Below are positions 34,866-43,246 of a stretch of 64,000 nucleotides of DNA, piece after piece (positions within the stretch are counted from its first letter, which is position 1; every line of letters begins with the position of its first letter). The stretch covers positions 62,001 through 126,000 of the forward strand of contig NZ_JAHLNO010000019.1 of assembly GCF_018916875.1 (NCBI RefSeq), given 5' to 3'. The translations under genes and the position numbers were made by a program. This stretch comes from Virgibacillus proomii. Its GTDB lineage: Bacteria; Bacillota; Bacilli; Bacillales; Amphibacillaceae. The notes under the pieces were generated by a model. It saw nothing but the letters and a program-made list of their open reading frames with translations, made no database searches and had not been told where the DNA came from.

Positions 34866-35723
34866 ATGAAAGTCTATTTCACGGATTTGACGAATGACAT
34901 AATCAATAACGATCCTTACCTGTTTTTTACCAGTAAGGTGAAAGCTTTAGATGGACAGTATAAACGCTTTATGCACATCCACGATGATTTAGTTGAAGTC
35001 ATCCTGGTGACAAGTGGTGCTGGTGATTACCTTATTGATGGACGAGTTTATTCGGTAAAAAAAGGTGATTTAATTATATTTAACAGTTTCGTGGCACATG
35101 ATGAGCATTTGTCTCAAGCTCATGTTGTTGAAACATATTGCTGTGCAATAAAAGGACTGCAAAAAAATAACCTTAGAAAAAATGCATTAATACCTGATAA
35201 TGCTTCCCCCGTTTTTTCTTTAGGTACTCATTTTGAAGATGTCAATCGATTTATGGGATTGATTCATTCACAGCTTGCTTCTAACTGTAAACATAAGGAT
35301 ATAATCGCACAAAAATTATTCATCATTTTTTTAGAATATTTAGAAACGAACATTTTGAATCATGTAGAAACTTATTCAAGCTACGATAATGAAATTATTT
35401 TATACCGAACGAAAGAGTATATAGAACATTATTACTATGAGCCAATAACACTGGAAGATCTGGCTAAAATGGTAAGAGTAAGCCCTTATTATTTAGCACA
35501 TCAGTTTAAGAAACAATTCCATTGTTCGCCTGTTAAATATTTAATTAAACGCAGAATAGGTGAAGCTCAGACACTGTTACAAAATACAAATATAAAAGTA
35601 ACGGATATCGCTTATCAGGTTGGATTTAATAGTCAAAGCCATTTCCATACGACCTTTAAAAAGCATGTTGGTGTCACACCTAAGCAGTATAGAAATGAAT
35701 ATAAAAAAAATAATGAAATATAG
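34866..35723 (+). CDS. AraC-family regulator
   Basis: A 285-residue regulator with an N-terminal cupin-like sensor domain (about 1-150, including the conserved HDDLVEVILV and GDLIIFN segments) and a C-terminal double helix-turn-helix (about 185-280, ending VGFNSQSHFHTTFKKHVGVT). It should sense a small sugar or polyol and activate nearby genes; GH30 and the iolI remnant upstream are candidate targets. A weak GTGAGG site precedes the ATG. The stop is immediately followed by a family B repeat, so no downstream operon partner remains. Confidence 0.88.
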   Translation: MKVYFTDLTNDIINNDPYLFFTSKVKALDGQYKRFMHIHDDLVEVILVTSGAGDYLIDGRVYSVKKGDLIIFNSFVAHDEHLSQAHVVETYCCAIKGLQKNNLRKNALIPDNASPVFSLGTHFEDVNRFMGLIHSQLASNCKHKDIIAQKLFIIFLEYLETNILNHVETYSSYDNEIILYRTKEYIEHYYYEPITLEDLAKMVRVSPYYLAHQFKKQFHCSPVKYLIKRRIGEAQTLLQNTNIKVTDIAYQVGFNSQSHFHTTFKKHVGVTPKQYRNEYKKNNEI

Positions 35724-35884
35724 AAAGACAAGTGAGAAGCACTCGTTTAACCATGTACAAACTGGAGGAGAATATCTGACATGATAGAGAAAACATGCCT
35801 CTAAAACAGGGGGATGTCGACGCCTGAACGGCAAGCCCACTTTTAGTCGGCCTTCCTTTAGATTCGAGCCGATGTTGATCTATT
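35724..35884 (-). repeat. Repeat family B, near-complete inverted copy
   Basis: The reverse complement of this segment matches 59884-60036 along its length: ATCAACATCGGCTC, CTAAAGGAAGGCCGACTAAA, GCGTC...CCCCTG and CTCCAGTTTGTACATGG. The element holds a GGAAGGCC / GGCTTGCC-like hairpin. It begins right after the AraC stop codon. No coding capacity. Confidence 0.65.
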
Positions 35885-35975
35885 GTAGGAGAGGAACGAG
35901 GCATACTATAGCTTGATTGCATTAGTTGAATGAAGCTATATCCACAATGTAGAAGATGATATAATTTTTTAGAAT

Positions 35976-36010
35976 GAAAAAACCAGAGGGGAAATCTCTG
36001 CTGGTTTTTA
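35976..36010 (+). terminator. Intrinsic terminator, intron target site
   Basis: AAAAACCAGAG (35978-35988) pairs with CTCTG-CTGGTTTTT (35996-36009) and has a T-tract. A group II intron 5' end begins about 4 bases later, as expected for class C introns, which insert behind terminators. Confidence 0.75.
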
Positions 36011-36013
36011 ACA

Positions 36014-36393
36014 GTCGTCTGGCTGGTTGCACTCTCTAGTGAAAGTTTCAAATCGTAAAGGCAGTAGTGGTGATATCTTAATGCAAGGGTCCGTAGTGAT
36101 ACGGAATCTAAAGGAAGTGAACGACAAATCCCCTGTCTGAGGAACACAAATTAGGTATCATTGGATGAGTTTGCTCAACAAAAAAAGATCCTTTTTATGG
36201 GTGTTTACATATAAATAGAAAAGTGAGGACTAAGACGGCAGAAATATTCTCCTTTAGAAAGGATATGAATTTGCAACTGGTGACTTTGACGGTCAGGGAC
36301 ATTCCAGTATCCTTGGCGCGGGAAGAACACCAATAAATTGGAGGTTGCTATCAACATGCGAATGGAAATTGTAACTGCCTTGTTAGAACAAAA
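36014..36393 (+). mobile_element. Group II (class C) intron remnant, 5' ribozyme part
   Basis: The DNA closely follows domain I of the Oceanobacillus iheyensis class C intron: GGCTGGTTGCA, AATGCAAGGGTCCGTAGTGA, CTAAAGGAAGTGAACGACAA, GTCTGAGGAACACAAATT, then GGTATCATTGGATGAGTTTGC. No reverse transcriptase frame and no domain V are visible, so it cannot splice or move. The 3' limit is uncertain; a strong terminator begins at 36394. Confidence 0.8.
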
Positions 36394-36442
36394 GGGAAAA
36401 AATACCTTCAATAGTTTATCCTGAGGTATTTTTACCCTTTTT
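36394..36442. terminator. Bidirectional terminator
   Basis: AAAAATACCT (36398-36407) pairs with AGGTATTTTT (36424-36433), flanked by GGG/CCC and T-tracts on both strands (CCCTTTTTTCC in plus, TTTTTTCCC in minus). It would end the minus-strand gene that stops at 36541. Confidence 0.75.
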
Positions 36443-36540
36443 TCCATCCTAGACGGCTAAATTATACTTTTACTAATCATGATTAAAAAGAGTTGGAAAT
36501 ATTCAAAGAGAGGTAATTAAATTGCTTATCTTGATGGTAT

Positions 36541-37134
36541 TTACACTTTTATATCAAAGTTAGAACTAGCGACCCTGCTGTAGTTTTGTGTCGGGTTTGT
36601 TTTCATCTCTGCTCTTGCGGCTTTGTAGGCTTCATAATAAATTGCCGTTGTTTCATTATAAAACTGAGTTTCTGCTCTTGTCTGCCTCTCTGCCCATCCA
36701 GCATTAGTGCTATAAGATAATACTTCTTCACCGTTTTTATCATAAATAAACATCGATGACCCAGTTGCACCAACACACATTTGCCCTGTAAAGGGTAATC
36801 CGGTAATCTTAAAAAAGAATGGTAAACCATTTGTATATGTTGCATTCATTAACCTAGGTGTCATCAGTGAAATAAGTCTTGAACGGTCAGGAGATACATG
36901 TTGTTTCTTATAAGAATTGATATAGGATATATAATCCTTTCCCATGTACACACCTTTCGCTGCACCATCCTGTGCCATTTCCTTAATTTTTCTTACAACG
37001 TTATCTGGTAAAGAGCTTGTATTTTTCTTTTCGAAAATGCTTTTATCTGTTTTTGGCGTTTCTGTTTTTGCTTTATAAATGGTATGAGAATTTATACTTG
37101 AAAAACGTTCCAAACCAATAGAACGCATAATCAT
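36541..37134 (-). CDS. Hypothetical protein, 197 residues
   Basis: I do not recognise a family. The frame is intact and preceded by AAGGGGGGA at good spacing. The protein has no signal peptide. The N-terminal third is polar and Lys/Thr-rich (KAKTETPKTDKSIFEKKN), the middle has a possible globular core (GLPFFFKITGLPFTGQM), and the C-terminal third is helical and Glu/Ala-rich (TAIYYEAYKAARAEMK). It is in the same direction as the secreted protein gene upstream (126 bp away), and ends before a bidirectional terminator. Both genes sit between repeats and IS debris, so they may be accessory. Confidence 0.6.
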   Translation of the reverse strand: MIMRSIGLERFSSINSHTIYKAKTETPKTDKSIFEKKNTSSLPDNVVRKIKEMAQDGAAKGVYMGKDYISYINSYKKQHVSPDRSRLISLMTPRLMNATYTNGLPFFFKITGLPFTGQMCVGATGSSMFIYDKNGEEVLSYSTNAGWAERQTRAETQFYNETTAIYYEAYKAARAEMKTNPTQNYSRVASSNFDIKV

Positions 37135-37259
37135 AATATCCCCCCTTTTTATGAAATAGTTACAATTATATTATCGTCTGTTTTGGGGAAAAATAAATAT
37201 TTAAAGCAAAAAATAAGGAAGAACATTCTTTATCGTTACCTCTTCTGTACTTGAACAGA

Positions 37260-37859
37260 CTATTCCAAAATGTATGAAATGGTCATTTTAGCAGATTTAT
37301 AAGAAATACTGCCGAAAAAGCGGATATCAAGAATTGGGTCTCCGGTAGGTTGAGAAATATTTGTTCCATAAATGCGTGCGATCCAATTTCCGTTAGCTGA
37401 TTGTTGCAAAAAATGAGTGGTATCTTTCATTCCACTAGCTTTCCAACCAATATCAGCCATTTTTCCTGATGGGCTGGTTACTTCGATTTTAGAAATAAGA
37501 ATTGTGCCCATCATATTTTTATTATTATTATTTATGATGCCTCTTCCAGGGTCAATTTCAATAGAACGAACCACTGCATTAGATGGAAGCGAATATCTAA
37601 AAGTTACAGGTACACTCCATCCACTTCGTCCGGGGTCCAGCGCTAGCCCTAAACTTTTATTTGCGGTTACTGTTTTACTGCTCTCGAAAGCATACGGCAT
37701 TGCTTGAAGTTGCATATCAACTGTCTGTGTGTAGACGCTTTCACCAGCGGTATTCACAGATACTTGCGGTTTTGCCGCAAATGCAGGAGTAGCAAATATG
37801 ATACTACTCATTAACAGGGCAAGTAACATAACTCCTAAACGTGTTTGCGTTTTCATCAT
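37260..37859 (-). CDS. Secreted hypothetical protein
   Basis: A 199-residue protein with a clear Sec signal peptide: basic start KTQTRLG, hydrophobic core VMLLALLMSSIIF, and cleavage motif TPAFAA-KP. The mature part is rich in Ser, Gly and Val and looks beta-structured (SGWSVPVTFRYSLPSNAVVR). There is no sortase or lipobox motif and no family I recognise. GGAGGT is 5 bases before ATG 37859. It probably is co-oriented and perhaps co-expressed with the 197-residue gene downstream. Role unknown. Confidence 0.65.
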   Translation of the reverse strand: MMKTQTRLGVMLLALLMSSIIFATPAFAAKPQVSVNTAGESVYTQTVDMQLQAMPYAFESSKTVTANKSLGLALDPGRSGWSVPVTFRYSLPSNAVVRSIEIDPGRGIINNNNKNMMGTILISKIEVTSPSGKMADIGWKASGMKDTTHFLQQSANGNWIARIYGTNISQPTGDPILDIRFFGSISYKSAKMTISYILE

Positions 37860-38332
37860 TCTTACCTCCATAAAATAATTTATTTTTGATACTATGTATC
37901 TTTATTAATACATATAACTTTAATTCTGTCAAATATTTCTAGTTAACTCAAAAATTGTAAAACACAATACCTTTTCTCATAAGTTTATTGAAAAATAATT
38001 ATTCTTTTGTGCGTTCTGAGCGGAAGCAAAGGTTTGCTGAAGCGAATGGCTGTACAAAAGAATTAATATTTCCCCAGAACAGGTCACATGACCTAGGAAA
38101 TTTAACTTTCAGCATCCATTAGAGGAAATCTCAATTCTTCATTTCTTACAATAGATGATTCTTGGATTAATAAGTTAAAAGCAATGAATTTACTAAAAAT
38201 CTACAATCATTTTTACGTCCCTAATAGAAAACGGATGAAGAAATTAGTACCAAATTAATTGAAGAAGCATTGGAAAAGACAGGATGACTTGCGGGAAATG
38301 TAGGTCACCTTTCGTGTGTCCAAATAAATTAT

Positions 38333-38569
38333 GTGGTAGTACTTCATACAATTCGATTATTGAAGTCGGATATTGTTAAGGTATTGATTCAACGAGAACT
38401 AAAGAAATATGGCTGTGATATTAAAAGCATTGAACAACCATTTTACAGTATTCATAAAAAAGCAAACAGAGAAATCGGGCGATTATTTTACAACCTAGCA
38501 CTCCAACAAGTACTAGCAGCAAAAGGAAATAATAAGGAACCTTGTTTTCATTTACCAACGAAAGCTTAA
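38333..38569 (+). other. Short open frame in a decayed region, doubtful gene
   Basis: A 78-codon frame from GTG without a ribosome binding site encodes a helical, basic peptide (KVLIQRELKKYGCDIKSIEQ). It has a faint look of a recombinase fragment but I cannot support that. The whole stretch 37880-38717 otherwise contains only broken frames. Confidence 0.2.
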
Positions 38570-38717
38570 AGAAGGCAAAACAAAAGGACAGACATTGGTT
38601 TGTATTATTAGGAGGTTTACGAACATTATATATGGCATGATGAAGCACAATCAGCCTACAAATTTTCGGAAGCAGATGAGAAAGAAATAGTTTATACGGT
38701 TATAAATGAATGATTTT

Positions 38718-38906
38718 TTTATCCCGTGTGTAAGGTGCCGTAAGACTCCCCACTTCAAGAGCCTAAGTTGGTACAAAAGGGTCTAAGTGGGAGAAAACGG
38801 CACCTAAATACCCGATTCGTTCAAGAGCCTTTAGGTCATACTCTTGTGGTACTAACATTCAATAGGAGATGGAAGAAAACTCCTACTGAATGAAGTTTCA
38901 CTTTAT
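38718..38906 (+). repeat. TTTAT repeat (family A), 189 bp
   Basis: Full copy with left hairpin (AGGTGCCGT / ACGGCACCT; CCCCACTT / AAGTGGGAG) and right hairpin CATTCAATAGGAG / CTCCTACTGAATG. A 25-30 bp insertion (GAGCCTTTAGGTCATACTC...) sits between the two hairpins, also seen at 56384 and 62766. Confidence 0.9.
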
Positions 38907-39074
38907 TTTTTGCTTTTAAGATTACAACATAGGGTACGGATATTCTGAAATGGATGGTGTAATTAAAAATGATTATGATTTGATTAATAGATCCATTGTT
39001 CCTAAAGGTTATGAAAGTGTTAGGTTTTGAAAGTTGTAATTAAAAATGGTGAAGCCAGAATTGAGGGTTGACAT

Positions 39075-39232
39075 GATTATGACAATGCCTGTATTAAGTC
39101 ATTTCACAGCGTAATTAAGAAAGAACTTATCTTCCATGAAAGTTAGCCTGTAAAAGCGAAAATGAATATATTTGATTATATCGAAACATTACAAAAGAAT
39201 TCATTCTACGATAGGATGCCTATCGCTTGAAA
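39075..39232 (+). pseudogene. IS3-family transposase C-terminal remnant
   Basis: Frames carry DYDNACIKSFHSVIKKELIF, then MNIFDYIET and, after a frameshift, RIHSTIGCLSL, matching the end of IS150-group IS3 transposases (YDN, E and YLSP motifs). There is an in-frame stop within the segment. Different from the IS3 piece at 16190. Confidence 0.7.
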
Positions 39233-39518
39233 AGCAACATAAGCAGACTCAAACTTCCTCCCTAAGGAGGGGGAATATTTAATCTGTAGCTCTCTTGGGC
39301 CTCCCCATTTTTAAAGTTTATTTGTGGTGCTTTTAACACAGCACGGGTTTAGGAGGTATAGGGGGCGAAAACAGGGGGCATTTACCCTTGATGGCTTCCA
39401 AAGGAGTGCTATCCTCCTGAAAACGACAAAACAAAACAGAGAAGTAATTTTATAAAAATACATATTCTTTTTGTCCAACTTCTTGACATAGATCCAAGGA
39501 GCTTGCTCAAGTGCAATT

Positions 39519-39689
39519 AGCGTAGCAGAGACGGCAAAAGAAAATGGGTTAAATCCGTTCAACGACCTTATTTATCTGTTTGAAATGCTTCCCAATATGA
39601 AAACGACAGATGAAACAAATATAGTTCTATTGCTTCCTTGATCACCAACTCTTTCTGATGAATGCCGTGTACTAAATCAATCTGAATAA
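39519..39689 (+). pseudogene. IS66-family transposase C-terminal remnant
   Basis: SVAETAKENGLNPFNDLIYL followed by FEMLPNMKTTDE and, past an in-frame TGA, SPTLSDECRVLN match the C-terminus of IS66 transposases. The rest of the element is absent. The 39233-39518 and 39690-39859 intervals contain no gene I can support. Confidence 0.75.
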
Positions 39690-39859
39690 AAGGATACATA
39701 AAGTCCACTTCTTATGACAGTGAGGGCTGTTTTACGCTTGCATTTCTAATCTAGGATACATTCCAATATTCGAACTACGCAGCCAGACCCTTCTTCATTC
39801 CTTTATTTCTTTTTTAATTAATATAAATTAGGTTCAACGTGTAAGTTTGTAAGCGAAAA

Positions 39860-40174
39860 TCATTCCACCATAACCTTCAAGAATTCATTTAACTTCACCC
39901 TGGCTTCGTGGCTCAACTTTTTAACTGTGTCAATTAATTGCAAAAGATCTTGCGGCATTTCTTCAAACTCCGCAGAGAAAAATGTGGACAAATTTGTTTC
40001 AAGTGCATGAAGTATTCTTTCAAGCATGTCTACATTAGGGATAGCATTTCCATTTTCAAAACGACTAATATACGACTGAGAAACATTTACCATGTCTGCA
40101 AGTTGCTGGGTAGAATAATTTTTGGCTTTTCTTAACTTCCTTAACTTGTTTCCAACTACATTACTATTTTCCAT
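39860..40174 (-). CDS. XRE-family transcriptional regulator
   Basis: A 104-residue protein with an N-terminal XRE helix-turn-helix (about 10-64; YSTQQLADMVNVSQSYISRF) and a C-terminal helical tail (EEMPQDLLQLIDTVKKLSHE) that could mediate dimerisation, a size and layout like small SinR- or immunity-repressor-like proteins. AAAGGGAG precedes the ATG. It stands alone between IS debris and the GntR operon, with no recognisable partner gene. Target unknown. The 40175-40607 gap holds no gene I can support. Confidence 0.8.
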   Translation of the reverse strand: MENSNVVGNKLRKLRKAKNYSTQQLADMVNVSQSYISRFENGNAIPNVDMLERILHALETNLSTFFSAEFEEMPQDLLQLIDTVKKLSHEARVKLNEFLKVMVE

Positions 40175-40607
40175 AAGATACTCCCTTTAAATATAGAAAT
40201 ATACTCTTTACTACTAGTTTAGCTGGATTTTATAAGGGAGAAAGCATTATCTAATTTTTAGAACAAATAGTAATAAAAATATTGATAAGCAGAACTTAGA
40301 TGAATAAACTACAAATTAGTATATCCTTTTAGATAGTTAGTAGTCTTAGAGTATTACGTGTTAAATGTCATGATCTATATTAATGTAAAACTATGAATAA
40401 GATAAAAAAGGAGATCTTCATCAGATGGAAAAAAACGGTAACCGCTGCCATTATAATTATATTTATCACCCGAGTAAAAAAACGATGTCGAAAAACATTT
40501 TGTAAATAGGGAATCATCTGTTATGGTATTTTTTTGTTATTGTGGGGTCGGATGAGCAGTTATTTAAAGAGATGGTTTAACCTCGAAAAAACTGAATATA
40601 AAAAGTA

Positions 40608-40650
40608 TTGGCTTTTTCGGTCAAATTAATGTATTATGTATACATAATAC
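40608..40650 (+). promoter_or_regulatory. Promoter with 20-bp perfect palindromic operator
   Basis: GTATTATGTATACATAATAC (40631-40650) is a perfect palindrome, the typical style of a GntR/FadR-family site. It covers a possible -10 (TATTAT, 40632-40637) lying 18 bases after TTGGCT (40608-40613). It ends 26 bp before the GntR gene, implying autorepression and control of the operon. Confidence 0.75.
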
Positions 40651-40676
40651 AGAACACAAAAAAGGTTGTGAGATAA

Positions 40677-41324
40677 ATGAAACCGATACCAAAAAGAAAA
40701 ACTGCGAAAGAAAGTGTTTATGATGAGTTAAAAGAGGCTATTTTAGGCGGAAAAATAAAAAGTGATGAAATTTTAACTGAAACAATGCTTTCTGAAATGC
40801 TCAAGATTTCAAGAACTCCTATTAGAGAGGCGGTTGCAGACCTTACCAATGAAGGATTACTAGTTCATATACCAAGAAAAGGATTTCATGTCCCCAAAAT
40901 ATCTATTTCTGAAATCGAACAGATTACTTTTTTAAGAGTTTCTATTGAATGTGAGGGGCTTCTTAAACTAGTCCCAGTAATTACAGAGCGACATATTTTA
41001 CAATTAAAGTCGATTATTGCAGAACAAGAAGAAGCTATGGAACAAAATAATAGAATTAAATACATTGAACTTGATCAGGACTTTCATAGGCAAATTTTAA
41101 AATTTTCAAATCAAAATTTATTAGAAGAAGTGCTGCTTAGAGTATATAATCTCACGAGACTAATAGGTCATAACGCGTTGATGAAAGATGGGAGAATGGC
41201 AGAGGTGCTTGATGAGCATCGAGGAATAATACAAGCATTGGAAGAAAAAGACGATAAAATCGCAATAAAATTAATGAAAGCACATTTAGAAATGACTACA
41301 GATATTGTAAAAAAAATTAATTAA
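40677..41324 (+). CDS. GntR-family (FCD/FadR subfamily) regulator
   Basis: A 215-residue regulator: winged helix-turn-helix at about 10-70 (VYDELKEAILGGKIKSDEIL, then SEMLKISRTPIREAV) and an all-helical FCD ligand-binding domain (about 80-210) with conserved D-x-x-F-H (DQDFHR) and the closing DEHRGIIQALEEKD/HLEMT metal-site residues. FCD regulators usually sense a carboxylic acid. It is the first gene of the operon leading to DUF2848, the amidase and the TRAP transporter, and a perfect palindrome overlaps its promoter. Confidence 0.9.
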   Translation: MKPIPKRKTAKESVYDELKEAILGGKIKSDEILTETMLSEMLKISRTPIREAVADLTNEGLLVHIPRKGFHVPKISISEIEQITFLRVSIECEGLLKLVPVITERHILQLKSIIAEQEEAMEQNNRIKYIELDQDFHRQILKFSNQNLLEEVLLRVYNLTRLIGHNALMKDGRMAEVLDEHRGIIQALEEKDDKIAIKLMKAHLEMTTDIVKKIN

Positions 41325-41337
41325 GGTGGGGGAAAAA

Positions 41338-42030
41338 ATGGGAGCTTCGTTAGTTTTTACTAGTAATATCGAAGTTGATGGAAAAAATAAAGAATTCCAT
41401 ATTAAAAAAGCCTTTTGTATAGGATATTCTGGGCGTGATAAAGAAAAAACCTTAGCTCATATTAGAGAATTGGCTAGAATTGGCGTCCCGGAGCCTACAG
41501 AAATACCAACGTTATATCCGGTCAGTGTCAGTACATTAACTCAAAAAAATATAATAGAAGTTATAGGGGAAGAAACTAGTGGCGAAGCGGAAATAGTAAT
41601 TATTTTTGGCAATACTTCTGAGGAAGTTTATGTAACTGTTGGAAGTGATCATACGGATCGATCATTAGAGACAAATAATATTAATAAATCAAAGCAAGTT
41701 TGCAGCAAACCATTTGCCAATAAAGCCTGGTGTGTTCGAAAAATAAAAACATATTGGGATAAATTAATATTATCTTCCAGCGTTTTCATAGATGAAAAAT
41801 GGCAAAAATATCAATTTGATAGTGTTTCATCGATTATTCGTTTAAAGGAAATAGAAGATTTTTTAATTAAAAAATATATACATCTGGAAAACACCATTGT
41901 CTTTTGCGGTACTGTTCCATTAGTAGACGGCTTTAAATATGGAGAAAAATTTAGAATGGAGCTCATTGATCCGGTTAACAAGGATACAATTCGTGCAGAA
42001 TACTGCATAAAAAATTTATCCCGCATGTAA
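41338..42030 (+). CDS. DUF2848 family protein, C-terminus supplied by a repeat
   Basis: About 230 residues. The DUF2848 signatures are present: VGSDHTDRSLE, SKQVCSKPFANKAW and WDKLILSSSVFID; the family is distantly related to fumarylacetoacetate hydrolases and is often found in amide, hydantoin or polyamine-type catabolic clusters. Its reaction is unknown. The ATG at 41338 follows GGTGGGG; a GTG 12 bases upstream is the alternative. The last residues NLSRM and the TAA come from the family A repeat that begins at 42015, so the native end has been replaced or trimmed. Confidence 0.8.
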   Translation: MGASLVFTSNIEVDGKNKEFHIKKAFCIGYSGRDKEKTLAHIRELARIGVPEPTEIPTLYPVSVSTLTQKNIIEVIGEETSGEAEIVIIFGNTSEEVYVTVGSDHTDRSLETNNINKSKQVCSKPFANKAWCVRKIKTYWDKLILSSSVFIDEKWQKYQFDSVSSIIRLKEIEDFLIKKYIHLENTIVFCGTVPLVDGFKYGEKFRMELIDPVNKDTIRAEYCIKNLSRM

Positions 42031-42323
42031 GGTGCCGTAAGCCTCCCCCTTCAAGACCTGAATTGATACAAAAGGGTCTAAGTGGAAGAAAACGGCACCT
42101 AAATGCCCGATTCGTTCAACTAACATTCCGTGTAAAAAGCATTCCACGGAATGAAGTTTCACTTTATCCCGCATGTAACTGACAGTAAGACCTGTCCTTC
42201 CATGCTACGAGGTGAACGGATAAGTGGAGGGGCCAACTGCGAGTCAAATACCTGATTCTGTTCATTCTAACAATCAGTGGAGGACAAAAGAAAACCCTCA
42301 CTGGTTGATATGATCTCTTTATA
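42015..42323 (+). repeat. Two joined TTTAT repeats (family A)
   Basis: Copy one 42015-42167, copy two 42163-42323, sharing TTTAT at 42163-42167. Copy one has the GGTGCCGT/ACGGCACC left stem; copy two has a different left stem, CTGACAGT against ACTGCGAG. Right stems are CATTCCGTG / CACGGAATG and a degenerate CAGTGGAGG/CCCTCACTG. Copy one overlaps the end of the DUF2848 gene. Confidence 0.9.
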
Positions 42324-42435
42324 GTAGACAGGAAAGAAAGCATTGTAAGTGTAAGACTGCTAATTTACTTATCAAATAAAGGATACTGCCTTTTTAGAAA
42401 GCAATTACAATAAATTGATATAGGAGGTAATTAAA

Positions 42436-43224
42436 ATTAAATATTCTATATTTCAAATGGATATAGTACCTGGGGACCCTCAAAAAAATCGAAAATTAGT
42501 TAAAAAGTGGGCTGAGGAGGAGGTGACTAAAAACAGTTCAGATATTCTGGTTTTACCTGAAATGTGGACAACTGCATATACATTAAGTTCCTTAAATGAA
42601 ATAGCAGATAGAGATGGGGAACCAACGAAATGTTTTTTGAAGAAGTTGGCAAAAACATTAAATGTCAACATCATTGGTGGATCCATTGCTAATAAAGTTA
42701 ACGGAAATTTATACAATACTGCTCTAGTATATGATAGATCAGGAAATCTAGTATATGAATATAACAAGGTTCACTTAGTTCCTATGCTAGATGAACATCA
42801 TTACTTGACAGGCGGAAAAAATCCACCTGAAATATTTCATTTAGAAGGAATTAAAATGGGATTAGTGATTTGCTTCGATTTGCGTTTCCCTGAAATGATT
42901 CGCAGTTTAGCTTTAGAAGGTGCTCAGATTCTACACATTGTTGCTGAGTGGCCTTGTCCTAGAATCGATCATTGGAAATATCTTCAAATAGCAAGAGCAA
43001 TAGAAAATCAAATGTATATAGTCTCTTCAAATAGAGTAGGTGAATATAACAGTGTAAAATTTTGTGGAACCTCCATGATTATTGATCCATGGGGAGAAAT
43101 TATGAAGGAAGGTAGTAAAACAAACGAAGAATCAATATTTGCTGAATTAGATTTATTAAAAGTGAAAGAAGTAAGAAAAAAGGTTCCAATATTTAGTTGT
43201 CGAGTACCACATTTATATAAATAA
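42436..43224 (+). CDS. Carbon-nitrogen hydrolase (nitrilase superfamily amidase), probable ATT start
   Basis: About 262 residues. The catalytic triad of the nitrilase superfamily is complete: Glu42 (LPEMW), Lys111 (YNKVHLVP) and Cys146 (VICFDLRFPE). It should hydrolyse a carbon-nitrogen bond in a linear amide or omega-amide. The first ATG (42457) would remove the conserved first beta strand and lies 29 bases from the binding site. AGGAGG at 42422-42427 is instead 8 bases before an in-frame ATT at 42436, giving N-terminus (M)KYSIFQMDIVPGD, as expected for the family. Downstream are TRAP transporter genes; upstream is DUF2848. Confidence 0.85.
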   Translation: MKYSIFQMDIVPGDPQKNRKLVKKWAEEEVTKNSSDILVLPEMWTTAYTLSSLNEIADRDGEPTKCFLKKLAKTLNVNIIGGSIANKVNGNLYNTALVYDRSGNLVYEYNKVHLVPMLDEHHYLTGGKNPPEIFHLEGIKMGLVICFDLRFPEMIRSLALEGAQILHIVAEWPCPRIDHWKYLQIARAIENQMYIVSSNRVGEYNSVKFCGTSMIIDPWGEIMKEGSKTNEESIFAELDLLKVKEVRKKVPIFSCRVPHLYK

Positions 43225-43246
43225 CACCGGCAAAGGAGAGAATGGG

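Noticed and set aside
40425-40509. 27-codon frame after AAAGGAG
   Set aside because: Start spacing is long, product is too short to judge and no context supports it.
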